Assembly: GCF_003344865.1 (NCBI RefSeq)
Contig: NZ_CP031165.1
Coordinates: 1,741,910-1,805,909, forward strand
Direction of reading: 5' to 3'
Origin: Euzebya pacifica
GTDB lineage: Bacteria; Actinomycetota; Nitriliruptoria; Euzebyales; Euzebyaceae
Length of the DNA stretch: 64,000 nucleotides
Position 1 is the first letter of the stretch. Each line of letters starts with the position of its first letter. The notes under the pieces were generated by a model. That model saw nothing but the letters and a program-made list of their open reading frames with translations. It ran no database searches and had not been told where the DNA came from. A program made the translations under genes and the position numbers. This document shows, piece after piece, positions 63,079 to 64,000 of the stretch.

Positions 63079-64000
63079 TCAGCTGATGGGTTCGAGCACG
63101 ATGGGCAGGTCGTCCAGCGGCTTGGGCAACGACGTCCAGTCCCACGAGGTGGCGACCGAGGTCAGGTCCGCGGCGGGGGCGGTGATGCGGTGGCGCCGCA
63201 GGAGCTGGTGGACGATCGTCTTGACCTCCATCTGCCCGAAGTGCATGCCGATGCACTTGTGGGCGCCGCCGCCGAACGGGAAGTAGCCGTAGGGGTGGCG
63301 CTTGTCCTCCCGCCGGCCCTCGGCGAACCGCTCGGGGTCGAAGGTGTGGGGGTCGGTCCACAGCTCCGGGTCGTAGTGGACGGGCAGCGACGAGACCGAG
63401 GCCGGCGTTCCCGCGGGCACGAAGTAGCCGTCGAGCTCGGTGTCCTGCACCGCCATCCGTCCCATCGCGAAGACCGGCGGCACCATGCGTAGGGCCTCCT
63501 TCATCACCAGGTCCAGCGAGGTCAGCTGGCCGATGGCTCGCATGTCGAGGACGTCGCCGTCGGGTGCGGCGCCCATGGCGAGGGACTCCTCGCGGACCCG
63601 CTCCTGCCACTCCGGATGCTTGGCGAGGAACCACAGGATCGAGCTGGTGGTGATGGTGGAGGTGTCGTGGGCGGCCATCATCAGGAAGATGATGTGGTTG
63701 ACGACGTCGTCGTCGGAGAACCGCTCGCCGTCCTCGGACTCGGCATGGCAGAGGGCGGTGAGGAGGTCATCCCCGTCGGAGCGCCGGTGGGCCGGCAGCT
63801 TGTCGCGGAAGTAGTCCTCGAGCAGCGCGCGGCCCTGCAGCCCGCGGTGCCAGCGGGTCAGCGGCACGTCGGTGCGGATGACCCCGGTGCCGGCCCGGAC
63901 GCAGTCGATGAAGGCCTGGTTGACCCGGTTGATCGTCGGTCCCGACGGCCGCCCGGAACCGCCGTCGGGGCGTTCGTCGAGGAACACGTCGGTGGCGACG
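63079..64000 (-). CDS. Cytochrome P450, N-terminus beyond window edge
   Basis: A monooxygenase with 307 codons visible; about 100 N-terminal residues lie outside. The oxygen-binding I-helix motif AAHDTST is intact, the K-helix ExxR reads KEALRM, and the heme loop FPFGGGAHKCIGMHF carries the Cys ligand. The frame stays open to base 64000. It probably takes electrons from a ferredoxin not seen here. The adjacent acyl-CoA dehydrogenase, 36 bases downstream on the same strand, suggests a shared catabolic operon for a hydrophobic compound. The P450 subfamily cannot be set by eye. Confidence 0.93.
   Translation of the reverse strand, partial: VATDVFLDERPDGGSGRPSGPTINRVNQAFIDCVRAGTGVIRTDVPLTRWHRGLQGRALLEDYFRDKLPAHRRSDGDDLLTALCHAESEDGERFSDDDVVNHIIFLMMAAHDTSTITTSSILWFLAKHPEWQERVREESLAMGAAPDGDVLDMRAIGQLTSLDLVMKEALRMVPPVFAMGRMAVQDTELDGYFVPAGTPASVSSLPVHYDPELWTDPHTFDPERFAEGRREDKRHPYGYFPFGGGAHKCIGMHFGQMEVKTIVHQLLRRHRITAPAADLTSVATSWDWTSLPKPLDDLPIVLEPIS

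Overview
The window is about 64 kb of GC-rich DNA that reads as an actinobacterial chromosome. It has many GTG and some TTG starts, proline- and acid-rich protein tails, a DUF5709-like protein, an Rv2578c-type radical SAM protein and a LuxR regulator of the LAL type. A tig-clpP-clpX cluster, a valS-folC pair, a complete mreBCD-mrdA-rodA set and a GlnRS gene together suggest a deep-branching actinobacterium, perhaps of the Nitriliruptoria/Euzebya kind. That placement is inference from gene content, not a database result.

Layout. Bases 1-5851 hold the end of a phosphoglucomutase, tRNA-Gly, a Crp/Fnr regulator, a TetR regulator divergent from a flavin monooxygenase around a perfect operator-like dyad, and a quinone-oxidoreductase-like gene with a small membrane protein. 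Bases 5871-13333 are an integrated mobile element bounded by 51-bp perfect direct repeats. The right repeat is the 3' half of an intact tRNA-Pro gene and the left is the duplicated tRNA 3' fragment. The element carries a tyrosine integrase, an Xis-like protein, a large MobF relaxase-helicase, a lipoprotein gene of lower GC, and wreckage of IS3, probable IS256 and antitoxin genes. I see no replication initiator or coupling ATPase, so it looks mobilizable rather than self-transmissible.

Bases 13400-26700 hold an SF1-type helicase, a zinc-ribbon protein, trigger factor, ClpP and ClpX, then a minus-strand run: a DUF5709-like protein, an alpha/beta hydrolase with an apparent frameshift, a secreted subtilase, a DUF5709-GNAT fusion and a site-2 protease. 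Bases 26800-36134 are largely housekeeping: valS, a tail-anchored protein, folC, a CPHC thioredoxin-like/DsbB pair, ndk, a PLP trans-sulfuration enzyme and an M20 peptidase. Bases 36157-43681 hold a short flavoprotein, a PAS-GAF-GGDEF-EAL protein, a YceI protein, a LAL regulator and a RadC-like JAB protein.

Bases 43830-50771 form the elongasome operon mreB-mreC-mreD-(secreted metzincin)-mrdA-rodA. Then come a radical SAM protein and a translationally coupled trio (GNAT-like, enolase superfamily, fructosamine-kinase-like) divergent from glnS. The right end has an AAA ATPase with a promoter-embedded inverted repeat, an OsmC protein, a PH-like membrane protein, a Ser/Thr kinase whose extracellular part is a Kelch propeller, an acyl-CoA dehydrogenase and a truncated cytochrome P450. 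No CRISPR array, rRNA or recognisable antiphage island was seen. The most unusual items are the tRNA-Pro element, the kinase-Kelch fusion, the DUF5709-GNAT fusion beside its stand-alone relative, and the metzincin inside the elongasome operon.
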